The translations under genes were made by a program, and so were the position numbers. Of a DNA stretch of 64,000 bases, positions 15,671-23,829 are shown one piece after another; positions within the stretch are counted from its first letter, which is position 1, and each line of letters opens with the position of its first letter. The DNA is from UMGS1498 sp900552335 (GTDB lineage Bacteria > Bacillota_I > Bacilli_A > RF39 > UBA660). The DNA is taken from the NCBI GenBank assembly GCA_902477075.1, contig CABSFU010000001.1, positions 1 through 64,000 of the forward strand. Direction: 5' to 3'. Below the pieces are notes generated by a model, which made no database searches, was not told where the DNA came from, and saw only the letters and a program-made list of their open reading frames with translations.

Positions 15671-16666
15671 TTAAAGCTTTTTATTATTAATTTTAGTGTT
15701 ATTATACTTAACAAACATTTTTCTTATAGAATCATATTTTAAACACTTTGAAGCACCATCTTCCATGTACTCTATAGACTCAATTGGATTATTTTTGTAT
15801 GATAAATTTGGTGGTAAAATATCTTCTAAATCATCATAATGAATTCTACTGACTTTTCCGTTCTCATCTACTTCATATTCCACCGTACTTCCATCTATTT
15901 TTGTTTCTCTTACAATTGAATTTGAATCAGCAAATATATGTCTACCTGTAGATTCGACAGAAATACAGCCTGGTATAACTCCTTGAATATAAGTTCTTAA
16001 TACTTCACAGAAATTAAGTAAAAAATCTAAGTCAGCTTTATAATCAGTTAATGCTGCATATCTACTCTCAGGATATGCACCACTATTATCATTTACTCTA
16101 TTCGTAGCATGTTCTATAATATTTTGTTTCGATTCAATAGCTTTTCTATCTAAATCATCTGTATCTCCGTTTATCCAACTATTTAGTAAATCATTCATAT
16201 ATTTATCCTTTAATTGCTTTAAATTTCTATCACCAACAATACTATTTCCTAACTCAAATAAAATTTTCTTTTTTAAATTTTCATCCAAATCAGTACTTTC
16301 TGAAGTTAAAAGTTTGGAAAAATAATGACTATATTTTTTTGCAATCCCTTTATTTGATCTATTGTTAAATATCTTATCTAATTCTTCTTCGCTTTCATTT
16401 GCTGTATCATCAAAATGCATATTTGGAATAATCAAAGCTTTTAAGTATAATTCACATATATAAGATAATCTCTCCCCAAAACTATTTATAAAACTTATTT
16501 TTTCATCTTCACACATATCTTCATCAAATAGTAAATCTGAGTTAAATCTAATCTCTCCATTTACAAGTTCTGTTGGAATAAACACATTATTATTAAATAT
16601 CTCTAATCTTCTACAATCAGCTGTATTTATTAAACCTTTAATTTTAATTATTTTATTTTGATTCAT
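15671..16666 (-). CDS. uncharacterised 331-aa protein, possible HEPN-like helical domain
   Basis: I do not recognise a named family. Residues about 65-85 (GERLSYICELYLKALIIPN) and 108-122 (GIAKKYSHYFSKLL) give the ELxLKALI...KxxHxxxKLL arrangement of HEPN-type domains. Residues about 195-230 (AYPESRYAALTDYKADLDFLLNFCEVLRTYI) resemble the SRY-to-final-helix part of HEPN/AbiV-like proteins. The C-terminal 90 residues are beta-rich and charged. A canonical R-x4-6-H RNase motif is not seen. A good SD (AAGGAAGTGAT) precedes the start. The gene lies alone between duplicated secA ends, so it was probably acquired. Confidence 0.5.
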   Translation of the reverse strand: MNQNKIIKIKGLINTADCRRLEIFNNNVFIPTELVNGEIRFNSDLLFDEDMCEDEKISFINSFGERLSYICELYLKALIIPNMHFDDTANESEEELDKIFNNRSNKGIAKKYSHYFSKLLTSESTDLDENLKKKILFELGNSIVGDRNLKQLKDKYMNDLLNSWINGDTDDLDRKAIESKQNIIEHATNRVNDNSGAYPESRYAALTDYKADLDFLLNFCEVLRTYIQGVIPGCISVESTGRHIFADSNSIVRETKIDGSTVEYEVDENGKVSRIHYDDLEDILPPNLSYKNNPIESIEYMEDGASKCLKYDSIRKMFVKYNNTKINNKKL

Positions 16667-16730
16667 ATTTTTATCACTTCCTTTTTAATTATACCATATG
16701 ACTTGATTTTAATGTTGATTTAGGCAAAAT

Positions 16731-16752
16731 AACTTATCTAAAACTTATCTAA
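16731..16752. repeat. two copies of AACTTATCTAA, right side of insert
   Basis: AACTTATCTAA occurs at 16731-16741 and 16742-16752, directly adjacent. Together with 15619-15641 this makes four same-orientation copies framing the 331-aa gene. Confidence 0.75.
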
Positions 16753-16793
16753 GCGCCTTTTTTGATGCAAAATTACCTAAAAATTGTAAGTAG

Positions 16794-16836
16794 CAAAAAG
16801 CTCGCAAGCCCCTTATTTATAAGGATTTGCGAGCTT
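16794..16836 (-). terminator. intrinsic terminator of secA
   Basis: On the minus strand a 10-bp stem, AAGCTCGCAA / TTGCGAGCTT (16798-16807 with 16827-16836), has an inner CCTTAT/ATAAGG pairing and ends in TTTTT. It overlaps the secA stop codon. Confidence 0.85.
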
Positions 16837-16879
16837 ATTTACCACAACATTGTTTATATTTGCGTCCTGAGCCACAAGG
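16813..16879 (-). repeat. 67-bp direct repeat, copy 2 (native secA 3' end)
   Basis: This is the intact secA C-terminal coding end plus part of its terminator stem. It differs from copy 1 at four positions. The copy inside secA keeps the CPCGSGRKYKQCC zinc motif in frame. Confidence 0.85.
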
Positions 16880-19327
16880 GCATAAAGAATTTCTACCAAT
16901 CTTTTCAACTTTTTTTGGAGTAGCTTTTTTTGTTTTATTATTGTCATTTACAGCTTGACCTTTTGCGACTTGCTTTCTTTCAATATTTTGTCTAATTTCT
17001 GATTTAAGCAAGAACATTGTAATATTTTTATCAATTGTATTTAATAATTCATCATACAATTCAAATCCTTCATTTGTATAAGCTCTTAAAGGATTTTCTT
17101 GTGCATAACTTCTAAGGCCAATACCTTCACGTAAATGAGACATTGTATTAATATGATTCATCCAGTGAGTATCAATTACTCTAAGAGATATTGCTTTTTC
17201 AAATTCATTTGCTATTTCTTCTGGAATAGATGATAATTTTTCATTGTATTCATCAATTACTTTATTATATAAGAATTCTTTTACTTCATCTGTGCTTTTT
17301 CCTTGTAATTCTTCTAATTTCAATGAATTTTTTAACAAGTGTTCATTAGTAAATTCTAAAATTTCACTTAAATCATGTTCTGTTAAATATCCTTCTGGTG
17401 CTACATGTTCTTCTACAAAACTATAAATGAAATTTTTCATATTTTCTAGTACTGTTTCATGAATACTTTCACTGTCTAAAATTTGATTTCTAATATCGTA
17501 AATATATTCTCTTTGAGTATTTATAACATCATCATATTGTAGTAAATTTTTACGAATATCGAAGTTATTTCCTTCTACTCTTTTTTGGGCAGATTCAATT
17601 GATTTTGCTAACATACCATTTCGAATAGAAGCGTCATCAGAGAATCCCACACGTGCTAACATTTCTTTTGCTCTATCTGTACCAAATCGAACCATTAAAT
17701 CATCTTCAAATGATACACAAAATTGACTATATCCAGGATCTCCTTGACGACCAGAACGTCCTCTTAATTGGTTATCAATACGTCTTGATTCATGACGTTC
17801 TGTCCCAATAACACATAATCCACCTAATTCTTTTATTTCATCGGTTAATTTAATATCTGTTCCACGTCCTGCCATATTAGTGGCGATTGTAACAGCACCC
17901 TTTTCACCTGCTTTTGCAATAATTTCTGCTTCACGAGCATTATTTTTGGCATTTAAAACTTCATGAGGAATATGTTCTTTCTTCAACATAGAACTAATAA
18001 GTTCACTGGTTTCAACAGCGATAGTACCGACAAGTACTGGTTGACCAATTGCATGTTTTTCTTTGATCTCCTCAACAATTGCTTTATATTTTCCAGCTTT
18101 TGTAGCAAAAATTAAATCGCCATAATCTTTTCTAATAACTGGTTTATTGGTAGGAATCTCAATAACATACATATTATAAATTTCCCTAAATTCTTCTTCT
18201 TCTGTTTTAGCAGTTCCTGTCATACCAGCTAGTTTATTATACATTCTAAATAAATTTTGGAATGTGATAGTTGCTAAAGTTTTTGTTTCTTTTTGTATTT
18301 CTACATTTTCTTTTGCTTCTATCGCTTGATGTAAACCTTCTGAGTAACTTCTTCCTGCCATTAAACGACCTGTAAATGGATCTACGATGATAATTTTACC
18401 ATCTTGTACTACATAATCATAATCTTTTTTCATTGCGTAGTTTGCTTTTAATGCTTGATTAATGTAGTGAACTAAATTTGTGTTGTTTATATCATATAAA
18501 TTTTCTACTTTAAAGTATTTTTCACCAGCTTTAATACCTTTGTCATCCAATGTTACAGCTTTGCTTTTTTCATCATAAATATATCCGTCATTTTCTCTTA
18601 ATGTTTTGGCAAAACGATCTGCTTCAATATATAAATTAGCAGATTCCATATAACCGCCAGAAATAATTAATGGTGTTCTTGCTTCATCTATTAATACAGA
18701 ATCGACTTCATCGATAATAACAAAATTTAATCCTCTTTGAACCCTATCACTTGATTTTACAACCATATTATCTCTTAAATAGTCAAATCCTAATTCATTG
18801 TTGGTTGTATACATGATATCACATTCATATGCTGCCTTTTTTTCACTATGTGTGTTCTCTCTATAATTAATTCCTACTGTTAAACCTAAGAAACGATAGA
18901 TTTCTCCCATCCAACCAGCATCTCTTCCTGCTAGATATTCGTTTACCGTTATAATATGAACTCCCTTACCATCTAGGGCATTTAAGTAAGCAGGCATTGT
19001 TGCTGTTAAAGTTTTACCTTCACCTGTTTTCATTTCTGCTATATTTCCGTAATGGATAGCAAGTCCACCTAAGATTTGAACATAATATGGTTTCTCACCA
19101 ATCACACGATAAGCAGCTTCTCTTGCTACCGCAAATGCTTCTACTTTGATATCTTCTAATGTTTCTCCATTTTTTAATCTATCTTGAAATTCTTTTGTTT
19201 TCCCTTTTAATTCTTCATCTGTTAGCTTTTCAATTACAGGTTCTTCTTCCATAATTTGATCTGCTATTTTTTTGAATCTTTCTAATTCTTTATATTCATG
19301 ATCAAATAATTTTTTTAATAAATTCAT
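16835..19327 (-). CDS. secA: preprotein translocase ATPase SecA
   Basis: An 830-aa motor that pushes secretory proteins through SecYEG. It has Walker A MKTGEGKTLTAT, the DEAD-type VIIDEVDSVLIDEART, the helicase end motif NQLRGRSGRQGDPG and the C-terminal SEC-C zinc tail CPCGSGRKYKQCC, so it is complete. The start at 19327 (MNLLKKLFDHEYKE) follows AAAGGA; the longer frame adds 12 non-family residues. Downstream of its stop lies the insert with a second copy of its last 14 codons. It is monocistronic. Confidence 0.97.
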   Translation of the reverse strand: MNLLKKLFDHEYKELERFKKIADQIMEEEPVIEKLTDEELKGKTKEFQDRLKNGETLEDIKVEAFAVAREAAYRVIGEKPYYVQILGGLAIHYGNIAEMKTGEGKTLTATMPAYLNALDGKGVHIITVNEYLAGRDAGWMGEIYRFLGLTVGINYRENTHSEKKAAYECDIMYTTNNELGFDYLRDNMVVKSSDRVQRGLNFVIIDEVDSVLIDEARTPLIISGGYMESANLYIEADRFAKTLRENDGYIYDEKSKAVTLDDKGIKAGEKYFKVENLYDINNTNLVHYINQALKANYAMKKDYDYVVQDGKIIIVDPFTGRLMAGRSYSEGLHQAIEAKENVEIQKETKTLATITFQNLFRMYNKLAGMTGTAKTEEEEFREIYNMYVIEIPTNKPVIRKDYGDLIFATKAGKYKAIVEEIKEKHAIGQPVLVGTIAVETSELISSMLKKEHIPHEVLNAKNNAREAEIIAKAGEKGAVTIATNMAGRGTDIKLTDEIKELGGLCVIGTERHESRRIDNQLRGRSGRQGDPGYSQFCVSFEDDLMVRFGTDRAKEMLARVGFSDDASIRNGMLAKSIESAQKRVEGNNFDIRKNLLQYDDVINTQREYIYDIRNQILDSESIHETVLENMKNFIYSFVEEHVAPEGYLTEHDLSEILEFTNEHLLKNSLKLEELQGKSTDEVKEFLYNKVIDEYNEKLSSIPEEIANEFEKAISLRVIDTHWMNHINTMSHLREGIGLRSYAQENPLRAYTNEGFELYDELLNTIDKNITMFLLKSEIRQNIERKQVAKGQAVNDNNKTKKATPKKVEKIGRNSLCPCGSGRKYKQCCGK

Positions 19328-19417
19328 GGTATCAATCCTTTCATACACATTATATTTTATCATAAATTTATATCATTATTAAAGTATTATTCATTATTTT
19401 GTTAAATTACAATAAAA

Positions 19418-19446
19418 AAGGAATATATCATTCGTTTATATATTCC
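19418..19446 (-). terminator. orphan terminator upstream of secA
   Basis: On the minus strand the stem AGGAATATA / TATATTCCT is followed by six T. It lies about 160 bp past the hpf terminator and so implies a further short transcript, or an old gene end, between them. Confidence 0.6.
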
Positions 19447-19611
19447 TCTATTTCATGAATAAATTCTTGTTTTTTTGATTTGTTCTTCTTGCTCTAAAAT
19501 AAGCTATACCCTAAACTAATATGTTTTGTTAGCTTCATATCATTCACATTTTGCTTTTATTATAAATCAATGTATTTATTCTTTTTTGGAAGAACTTTTT
19601 TAATATATAAA

Positions 19612-19630
19612 AAAGGAACAAAGTTCCTTT
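19612..19630 (-). terminator. intrinsic terminator of hpf
   Basis: The stem AAGGAAC / GTTCCTT with a 3-nt loop overlaps the hpf stop and is followed on the minus strand by a six-T run. Confidence 0.8.
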
Positions 19631-20150
19631 ATACTATTTCAATTAATCCATAAGAATTATCTTTTCTCTTATAGATAACACACGCATTATTTGTTTCTGT
19701 ATTATTAAAGATAAAGAAATCATGGTCCAATAATTCCATTTGAAGAATGGCTTCTTCTTCACTCATTGGTTTATTATCAACTGTTTTTCTTTTTACGATT
19801 TTTTGTTCTGGTTCTTCTTCCATTTCAAAATCTAAGAAAACATCCATTGCTTCAACTTTTCTTTTTTTAATTTTTGTTTTATTTTTACGAATAGAACGTT
19901 CTAATTTATCTGCCACTTTATCAATTGCTGCATATAAATCTTTATTACTTTCTTCTGCTCTTAAAATAGCTTTTTTAATTGGAATTGTTACCTCGATTAT
20001 TTGTTCAATTCCTCTAGTTCTTACCACGATGTTTGCTGATAAGTCATCTGGTGCCTCAAAATACTTATCTAGTTTTGCTAATTTTTCCTCAATATAGCTC
20101 TTAATAGCATCCGTTACAACTAACTTATCACCACGAATAGTTAATTTCAT
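19629..20150 (-). CDS. hpf: long-form ribosome hibernation-promoting factor
   Basis: A 173-aa protein that dimerises 70S ribosomes into inactive 100S particles in stationary phase. The N-terminal domain (1-100, MKLTIRGDKLVVTDAIKSYIEEKLAKLDKYF) binds the 30S decoding site. A charged linker leads to the C-terminal dimerisation domain (about 117-173, KPMSEEEAILQMELLDHDFFIF...YGLIEI). Length matches the long form typical of Bacillota. The start at 20150 is used because AGGAGG overlaps an earlier in-frame ATG. It has its own terminator. Confidence 0.95.
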   Translation of the reverse strand: MKLTIRGDKLVVTDAIKSYIEEKLAKLDKYFEAPDDLSANIVVRTRGIEQIIEVTIPIKKAILRAEESNKDLYAAIDKVADKLERSIRKNKTKIKKRKVEAMDVFLDFEMEEEPEQKIVKRKTVDNKPMSEEEAILQMELLDHDFFIFNNTETNNACVIYKRKDNSYGLIEIV

Positions 20151-20191
20151 TACTATCATCCTCCTCGCAATTATATTGTATCACAAAAATA

Positions 20192-20221
20192 AAACTACTT
20201 CAATTTAAATTAAAGTAGTTT
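20192..20221 (-). terminator. terminator of the first cold-shock gene
   Basis: The stem AAACTACTT / AAGTAGTTT (20192-20200 with 20213-20221) overlaps the cold-shock stop codon and is followed on the minus strand by TTTTATTTTTG. Confidence 0.75.
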
Positions 20222-20417
20222 CTAGTTCGATTACATTTTTTGCTTGTAATCCTTTATCAGTTTTAACTAAGTCAAATTGAATTTTTTGACCTTCAACTAA
20301 AGTTTTGTATCCTTCTGTTCTGATAGATGAATAATGTACAAATATGTCTTCTTTATCATTATATTCAATGAATCCAAACCCTTTTTCGTTGTTAAACCAT
20401 TTTACCTTACCTATCAC
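20205..20417 (-). CDS. cold-shock-domain protein (CspA family)
   Basis: A 70-aa single-strand nucleic-acid binding protein. RNP1 is KGFGFI and RNP2 is DIFVHYSSI; the OB-fold is full length (VKWFNNEKGFGFI to GLQAKNV). It acts as an RNA chaperone. It is about 60% similar to the second cold-shock protein at 21284-21499 by eye, and both share the unusual RTEGYKTL/LDTNYKTL loop, which suggests duplication. A SD AGGTG precedes the start. Confidence 0.93.
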   Translation of the reverse strand: MIGKVKWFNNEKGFGFIEYNDKEDIFVHYSSIRTEGYKTLVEGQKIQFDLVKTDKGLQAKNVIELETTLI

Positions 20418-20541
20418 GCTAGCACCTCACTTTCTAAATCACAAATCGATATATCATAACTTGCGCACTTTTATACTATCATATTTGTTAACTTAAATTT
20501 TTAAAAAGTGATAAACTGTAGGTTTTTGGTTATTTTTGGTA

Positions 20542-21279
20542 TTACATTATTTTTTGATATTCACATAATTTTTCTTTTAATTCTTTTTTCTTATCTCTAG
20601 CAATTAAATCTGTTTCTTTGTTTTCAAACTTAATTTTATTATTGGTTATATCATAACTTTTAACATTTAATAAATTAATAATACAACTTCTATGTACTTT
20701 CATAAATCTAGGATCTTCCATTAAAAACTTTGTAATATGATTAATACAACCTTTTATTGTAATACTATCTTCTTTTGTTTCTATTGTTACATAGTTTTCA
20801 TTTACATTTTTTTCAATATACAATATGGAATCATATAGTACTTGAAAAATTTCACCTTTTTGCTTAACGCTTATAGTTTTATATGAGGAAAGAATACTAT
20901 AAGCTGTCATTAAAGCAGACTTCAAATTACTTTTAATATTTTGATTTTTTGAAATAAAATCTAACATTAACATTTTACCAGTTAAATTATCTGACTTAAG
21001 TTCTTGGTAAGATGTAATAATAATCAGTGGACTTGTCCAATCTCCTAATTCTCTTATTTTTCTAGCTAAATCTAATCCCGATTTTCCAGGAACATCAATA
21101 TCCAATAAGAATACCTTTTTTCCTTCTATTCTCTTAATTTGTTTTAATGTTGTATTTGTGTATCTATCAAATTCTACGATTTTATAATTTTGATCCTTAT
21201 TACCAAAGAAATTGTGAATTACATCTTTATACATACTCCGGATTTGTTCTGCATCTTCATATAAGATAAAATTTACCAC
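20542..21279 (-). CDS. LytTR-family response regulator (AgrA-like)
   Basis: A 245-aa regulator. The receiver domain (1-125) keeps acidic residues E8-D9 and the phospho-acceptor site D60 in LLDIDVPGKSGL. The LytTR DNA-binding domain (about 140-240) has FMKVHRSCIINLLNVKSYD. It starts with GTG, 4 bp downstream of a cold-shock gene, so the two share a transcript. No kinase lies beside it; the agr kinase at 22516 is the nearest candidate partner. It is a paralogue of the 23816 regulator. Confidence 0.88.
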   Translation of the reverse strand: MVNFILYEDAEQIRSMYKDVIHNFFGNKDQNYKIVEFDRYTNTTLKQIKRIEGKKVFLLDIDVPGKSGLDLARKIRELGDWTSPLIIITSYQELKSDNLTGKMLMLDFISKNQNIKSNLKSALMTAYSILSSYKTISVKQKGEIFQVLYDSILYIEKNVNENYVTIETKEDSITIKGCINHITKFLMEDPRFMKVHRSCIINLLNVKSYDITNNKIKFENKETDLIARDKKKELKEKLCEYQKIM

Positions 21280-21283
21280 AAAA

Positions 21284-21499
21284 TCACTTGCTTTCTATTT
21301 TACTTAAACTTTTGACATTTGCCGCTCTTAAGCCTTTGTCTGTTTGACGTAATTCAAAGGATACTTCTTCATCTTGAACTAAAGTCTTATAATTTGTATC
21401 TAAAATACTACTATAGTGAACAAAGACTTCTTTGTTTTCCCATTTTATAAAACCATATCCCTTTTCATTATTAAACCAAATGACTTTTCCTTCAAACAT
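21284..21499 (-). CDS. cold-shock-domain protein (CspA family), operon with LytTR regulator
   Basis: A 71-aa cold-shock protein with RNP1 KGYGFI and RNP2 EVFVHYSSI. It is directly followed (4 bp) by a LytTR regulator gene. The pair could link RNA folding or temperature to quorum-sensing output, which is inference. SD GGAGG is upstream. It faces agrB across a 220-bp divergent gap. Confidence 0.92.
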   Translation of the reverse strand: MFEGKVIWFNNEKGYGFIKWENKEVFVHYSSILDTNYKTLVQDEEVSFELRQTDKGLRAANVKSLSKIESK

Positions 21500-21561
21500 A
21501 TACTACTACCTCCTTCCGACGAACAAAAATAACATATCATATATAAAACATATATATCTTT

Positions 21562-21611
21562 CATTTAGCTTGAACAGTCAATTTTTGTACATAAACCGTC
21601 ATTTAGTTAAG
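21562..21611. promoter_or_regulatory. candidate AgrA/LytTR binding sites
   Basis: The gap between the cold-shock/LytTR operon and agrB has three half-site-like words: CATTTAG (21562-21568), ACAGTCAAT (21574-21582) and TTAGTTAAG (21603-21611). The last two match seven of nine positions of the AgrA consensus ACAGTTAAG. Spacing differs from the classical 12-13 bp, so this is tentative. Confidence 0.3.
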
Positions 21612-21720
21612 TAATCTTATATGGTAATTTTTATTTAAAATAATTTCAAAAACAGATAAAAGTTAAAATTAATTTTTATTCTTTTTTTGTTGTATTCTTT
21701 AATTGTCAAAAGGAGTTTTA

Positions 21721-22329
21721 ATGAAACAGTTATTTTTAAATTATTCTATGGAAAGTATTAAAAAAAATTATCCAAATTATGATGATCAAACACTTGAAGA
21801 AATTCGATATGGATTAGAGGGAATTTATCTATCATTAACAAAATTAGTTGTGATTTCTATACTATCCATCATTTTGAATATTTTTTATGAAATGTTAATT
21901 ATGTTGATATGTTTTAATATATTACGAACTACAGGTTTTGGATTACATGCTAAAAAAAGTATACAATGTTGGATTTCATCCACTATTATGTTTATTTTTT
22001 TACCACTTATTTCTAAATACTTTGTTATATCCAAAGTAGTACACATTATATTCAGTATTTTATTATTGTTACTTATTCTTTTATATGCACCAGCTGATAC
22101 ATATAAAAGACCATTAATTAAAAAGAAAAAAAGAGTTATTTATAAAATCATAACTACTATTAATACTTTAATCTTAATTATTATTTCGTTTTATACAAAA
22201 AGTACTATTACGAATTTGATATTGTTTGGAATTTTAATGGAAGTAATATTAACAAATCCGATTACTTATAAAATATTCCATTTACCATATCAAAACTATA
22301 AAACTTATGGTTTAAACAGGCATGTTTAA
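21721..22329 (+). CDS. agrB: AgrB-family peptide-processing endopeptidase
   Basis: A 202-aa membrane cysteine protease that cleaves the AgrD tail and forms the thiolactone. Catalytic H76 and C83 lie in RTTGFGLHAKKSIQCW, at nearly the same positions as H77/C84 of Staphylococcus aureus AgrB. Later it has the conserved YAPADTYKRPL loop and several membrane spans. The start at 21721 follows AAAGGAG. The agrD-like gene begins 21-27 bp after its stop. Confidence 0.93.
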   Translation: MKQLFLNYSMESIKKNYPNYDDQTLEEIRYGLEGIYLSLTKLVVISILSIILNIFYEMLIMLICFNILRTTGFGLHAKKSIQCWISSTIMFIFLPLISKYFVISKVVHIIFSILLLLLILLYAPADTYKRPLIKKKKRVIYKIITTINTLILIIISFYTKSTITNLILFGILMEVILTNPITYKIFHLPYQNYKTYGLNRHV

Positions 22330-22356
22330 ATATAATTTAGAAGGAGGTATATGAAT

Positions 22357-22482
22357 ATGACTAAATTATTTGCTGCTATTTTAGGATTAATTGGAGGAAT
22401 TGGAGCTGTTGCTGGTTCTACTGCTTGTATTTCTTTCTTTATAGACGAACCAGAATGTCCAAAAAGTATGATTGAAAAGTAA
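22357..22482 (+). CDS. agrD: AgrD-like autoinducing peptide precursor
   Basis: A 41-aa precursor (43 aa if an ATG at 22351 is used; AAGGAGG is 9 nt from the 22357 ATG and only 3 nt from the other). Parts are the amphipathic leader (MTKLFAAILGLIGGIGAVAG), the core STACISFF, and the acidic tail IDEPECPKSMIEK, which resembles the S. aureus DEVEVPKEL tail. The single core Cys would form the thiolactone with a residue four or five places later (F or I). It lies directly after agrB. The exact mature peptide ends cannot be read from sequence. Confidence 0.85.
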   Translation: MTKLFAAILGLIGGIGAVAGSTACISFFIDEPECPKSMIEK

Positions 22483-22495
22483 TGATTAACAGCTA

Positions 22496-22522
22496 AAAAT
22501 GATATGAGCTTCATATCATTTT
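22496..22522. terminator. bidirectional terminator between agrBD and the kinase gene
   Basis: A perfect 12-bp stem, AAAATGATATGA / TCATATCATTTT (22496-22507 with 22511-22522), with a 3-nt loop is followed by CTTTTT on the plus strand. It overlaps the stop of the convergent kinase gene. Confidence 0.85.
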
Positions 22523-23829
22523 CTTTTTGGTTTAATAATCAACTTCTGAACATAATATTGGTCTACAATCACTCTTTCATCTGTTAATTCCTCATGTTTT
22601 GATAATAAATCTTTAACCAATGGTAATCCATATCCTCTATTTTTGCCTTTACTACTATACCCTTCATTATCTAGCTTACTTTCTTCGATTTTTCCTTTAA
22701 AGGTATTGCCTAGACAAAAAACTATATTTTTATTCTCTAAATAAAATTGAATTTCTATAGTTTTTTCTTCTGATATACTCGCAGCTTCTATCGCATTATC
22801 TAAATATACTCCAATAATCCTACTAATATCTTGAGCATCTTCTTCATAAGTTTTCCACAATGATTTTTTCTTCAAATCTTCTGATACTTCTAAATATACA
22901 TTTAACTTTTTATTCATCATTTCATTTAATTTAAAATAAAGTAATCCTTTTAACCCACCATATGGAATATAAGTTAATTTCGTTAGCCACTTAATATCAT
23001 TTTTCTTTTCATCACTTTTTAAAATTCTATTAATATACTCTACAGCATTGTCTTCGCCTTCTTCTATCATACTTCGAATCATTATTAATTGATTTTCATA
23101 TTCATGCTGTCTTTTACTTCTCTTTACTAATTCTTGTTCATATGTTTTGGAATATTCATGTAATTGGTCATATTTGGAAATCAAGCTATCATTATTAGAT
23201 TTTTCTACAAAAAATCCAATTATAAAAATATATACACCTATAAAAAATAAATTAATTAATATGACATAAGATAGTGGTCCTTCATTATAGCCATTATTAT
23301 AAGCAATAAAAGTTACAATAGATAAACTTAATATTAAAAAGAAAGATAACAAAATTTTTCTATTTTCATTAATATTTGAAACGATGTTACCAAATATATC
23401 CTTGAATTTTTTCAAATTAGATATAAACAAGGCTATTAACATTATTTGAAAATTGCCAATTAATATTCCTATAATACCATTATTAAAAAATTTAATATCA
23501 AATCCTCCTACCTGAACAAATAATATTCCAAAAATAACTTCACTGATAGATATCGTAATAAATGCAATAAATAATCCAATTAACGTTTTACCCCAAGACT
23601 CTTTATAATAAATTTTAAAAACAATTAAATAAATCAAATGAGATATAAATGGTTTCAATGCTGTAGTATTATAATAAAAATTTATTGATAAAAATATAGC
23701 AAAAAATAAGCTTAAAATGATTAATTTTTTTGTTATATAAAAATCTTTTTTTAAAGCTGTTTTACAAAATAAATAACAATTTAACAAAATATAAATAACT
23801 CCAACAATATACAAACTAAACATTAACAT
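22516..23829 (-). CDS. agrC: AgrC-like sensor histidine kinase (GHKL type)
   Basis: A 437-aa membrane kinase. Residues 1-210 hold about six membrane helices for peptide sensing. The dimerisation helix has the acceptor H242 in KRQHEYENQL. The C-terminal GHKL ATPase keeps the N-box (YLDNAIEAAS) and the GYGLPLVKDLL glycine box. This is the AgrC/ComD (HPK10) layout. It overlaps its regulator gene by 14 bp. Ends TGA inside a shared terminator, converging on agrBD rather than following it. Confidence 0.9.
   Translation of the reverse strand: MLMFSLYIVGVIYILLNCYLFCKTALKKDFYITKKLIILSLFFAIFLSINFYYNTTALKPFISHLIYLIVFKIYYKESWGKTLIGLFIAFITISISEVIFGILFVQVGGFDIKFFNNGIIGILIGNFQIMLIALFISNLKKFKDIFGNIVSNINENRKILLSFFLILSLSIVTFIAYNNGYNEGPLSYVILINLFFIGVYIFIIGFFVEKSNNDSLISKYDQLHEYSKTYEQELVKRSKRQHEYENQLIMIRSMIEEGEDNAVEYINRILKSDEKKNDIKWLTKLTYIPYGGLKGLLYFKLNEMMNKKLNVYLEVSEDLKKKSLWKTYEEDAQDISRIIGVYLDNAIEAASISEEKTIEIQFYLENKNIVFCLGNTFKGKIEESKLDNEGYSSKGKNRGYGLPLVKDLLSKHEELTDERVIVDQYYVQKLIIKPKRK

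Noticed and set aside
19747..20097. 116-codon frame opposite hpf
   Set aside because: It mirrors the hpf coding sequence and has no SD or family pattern.
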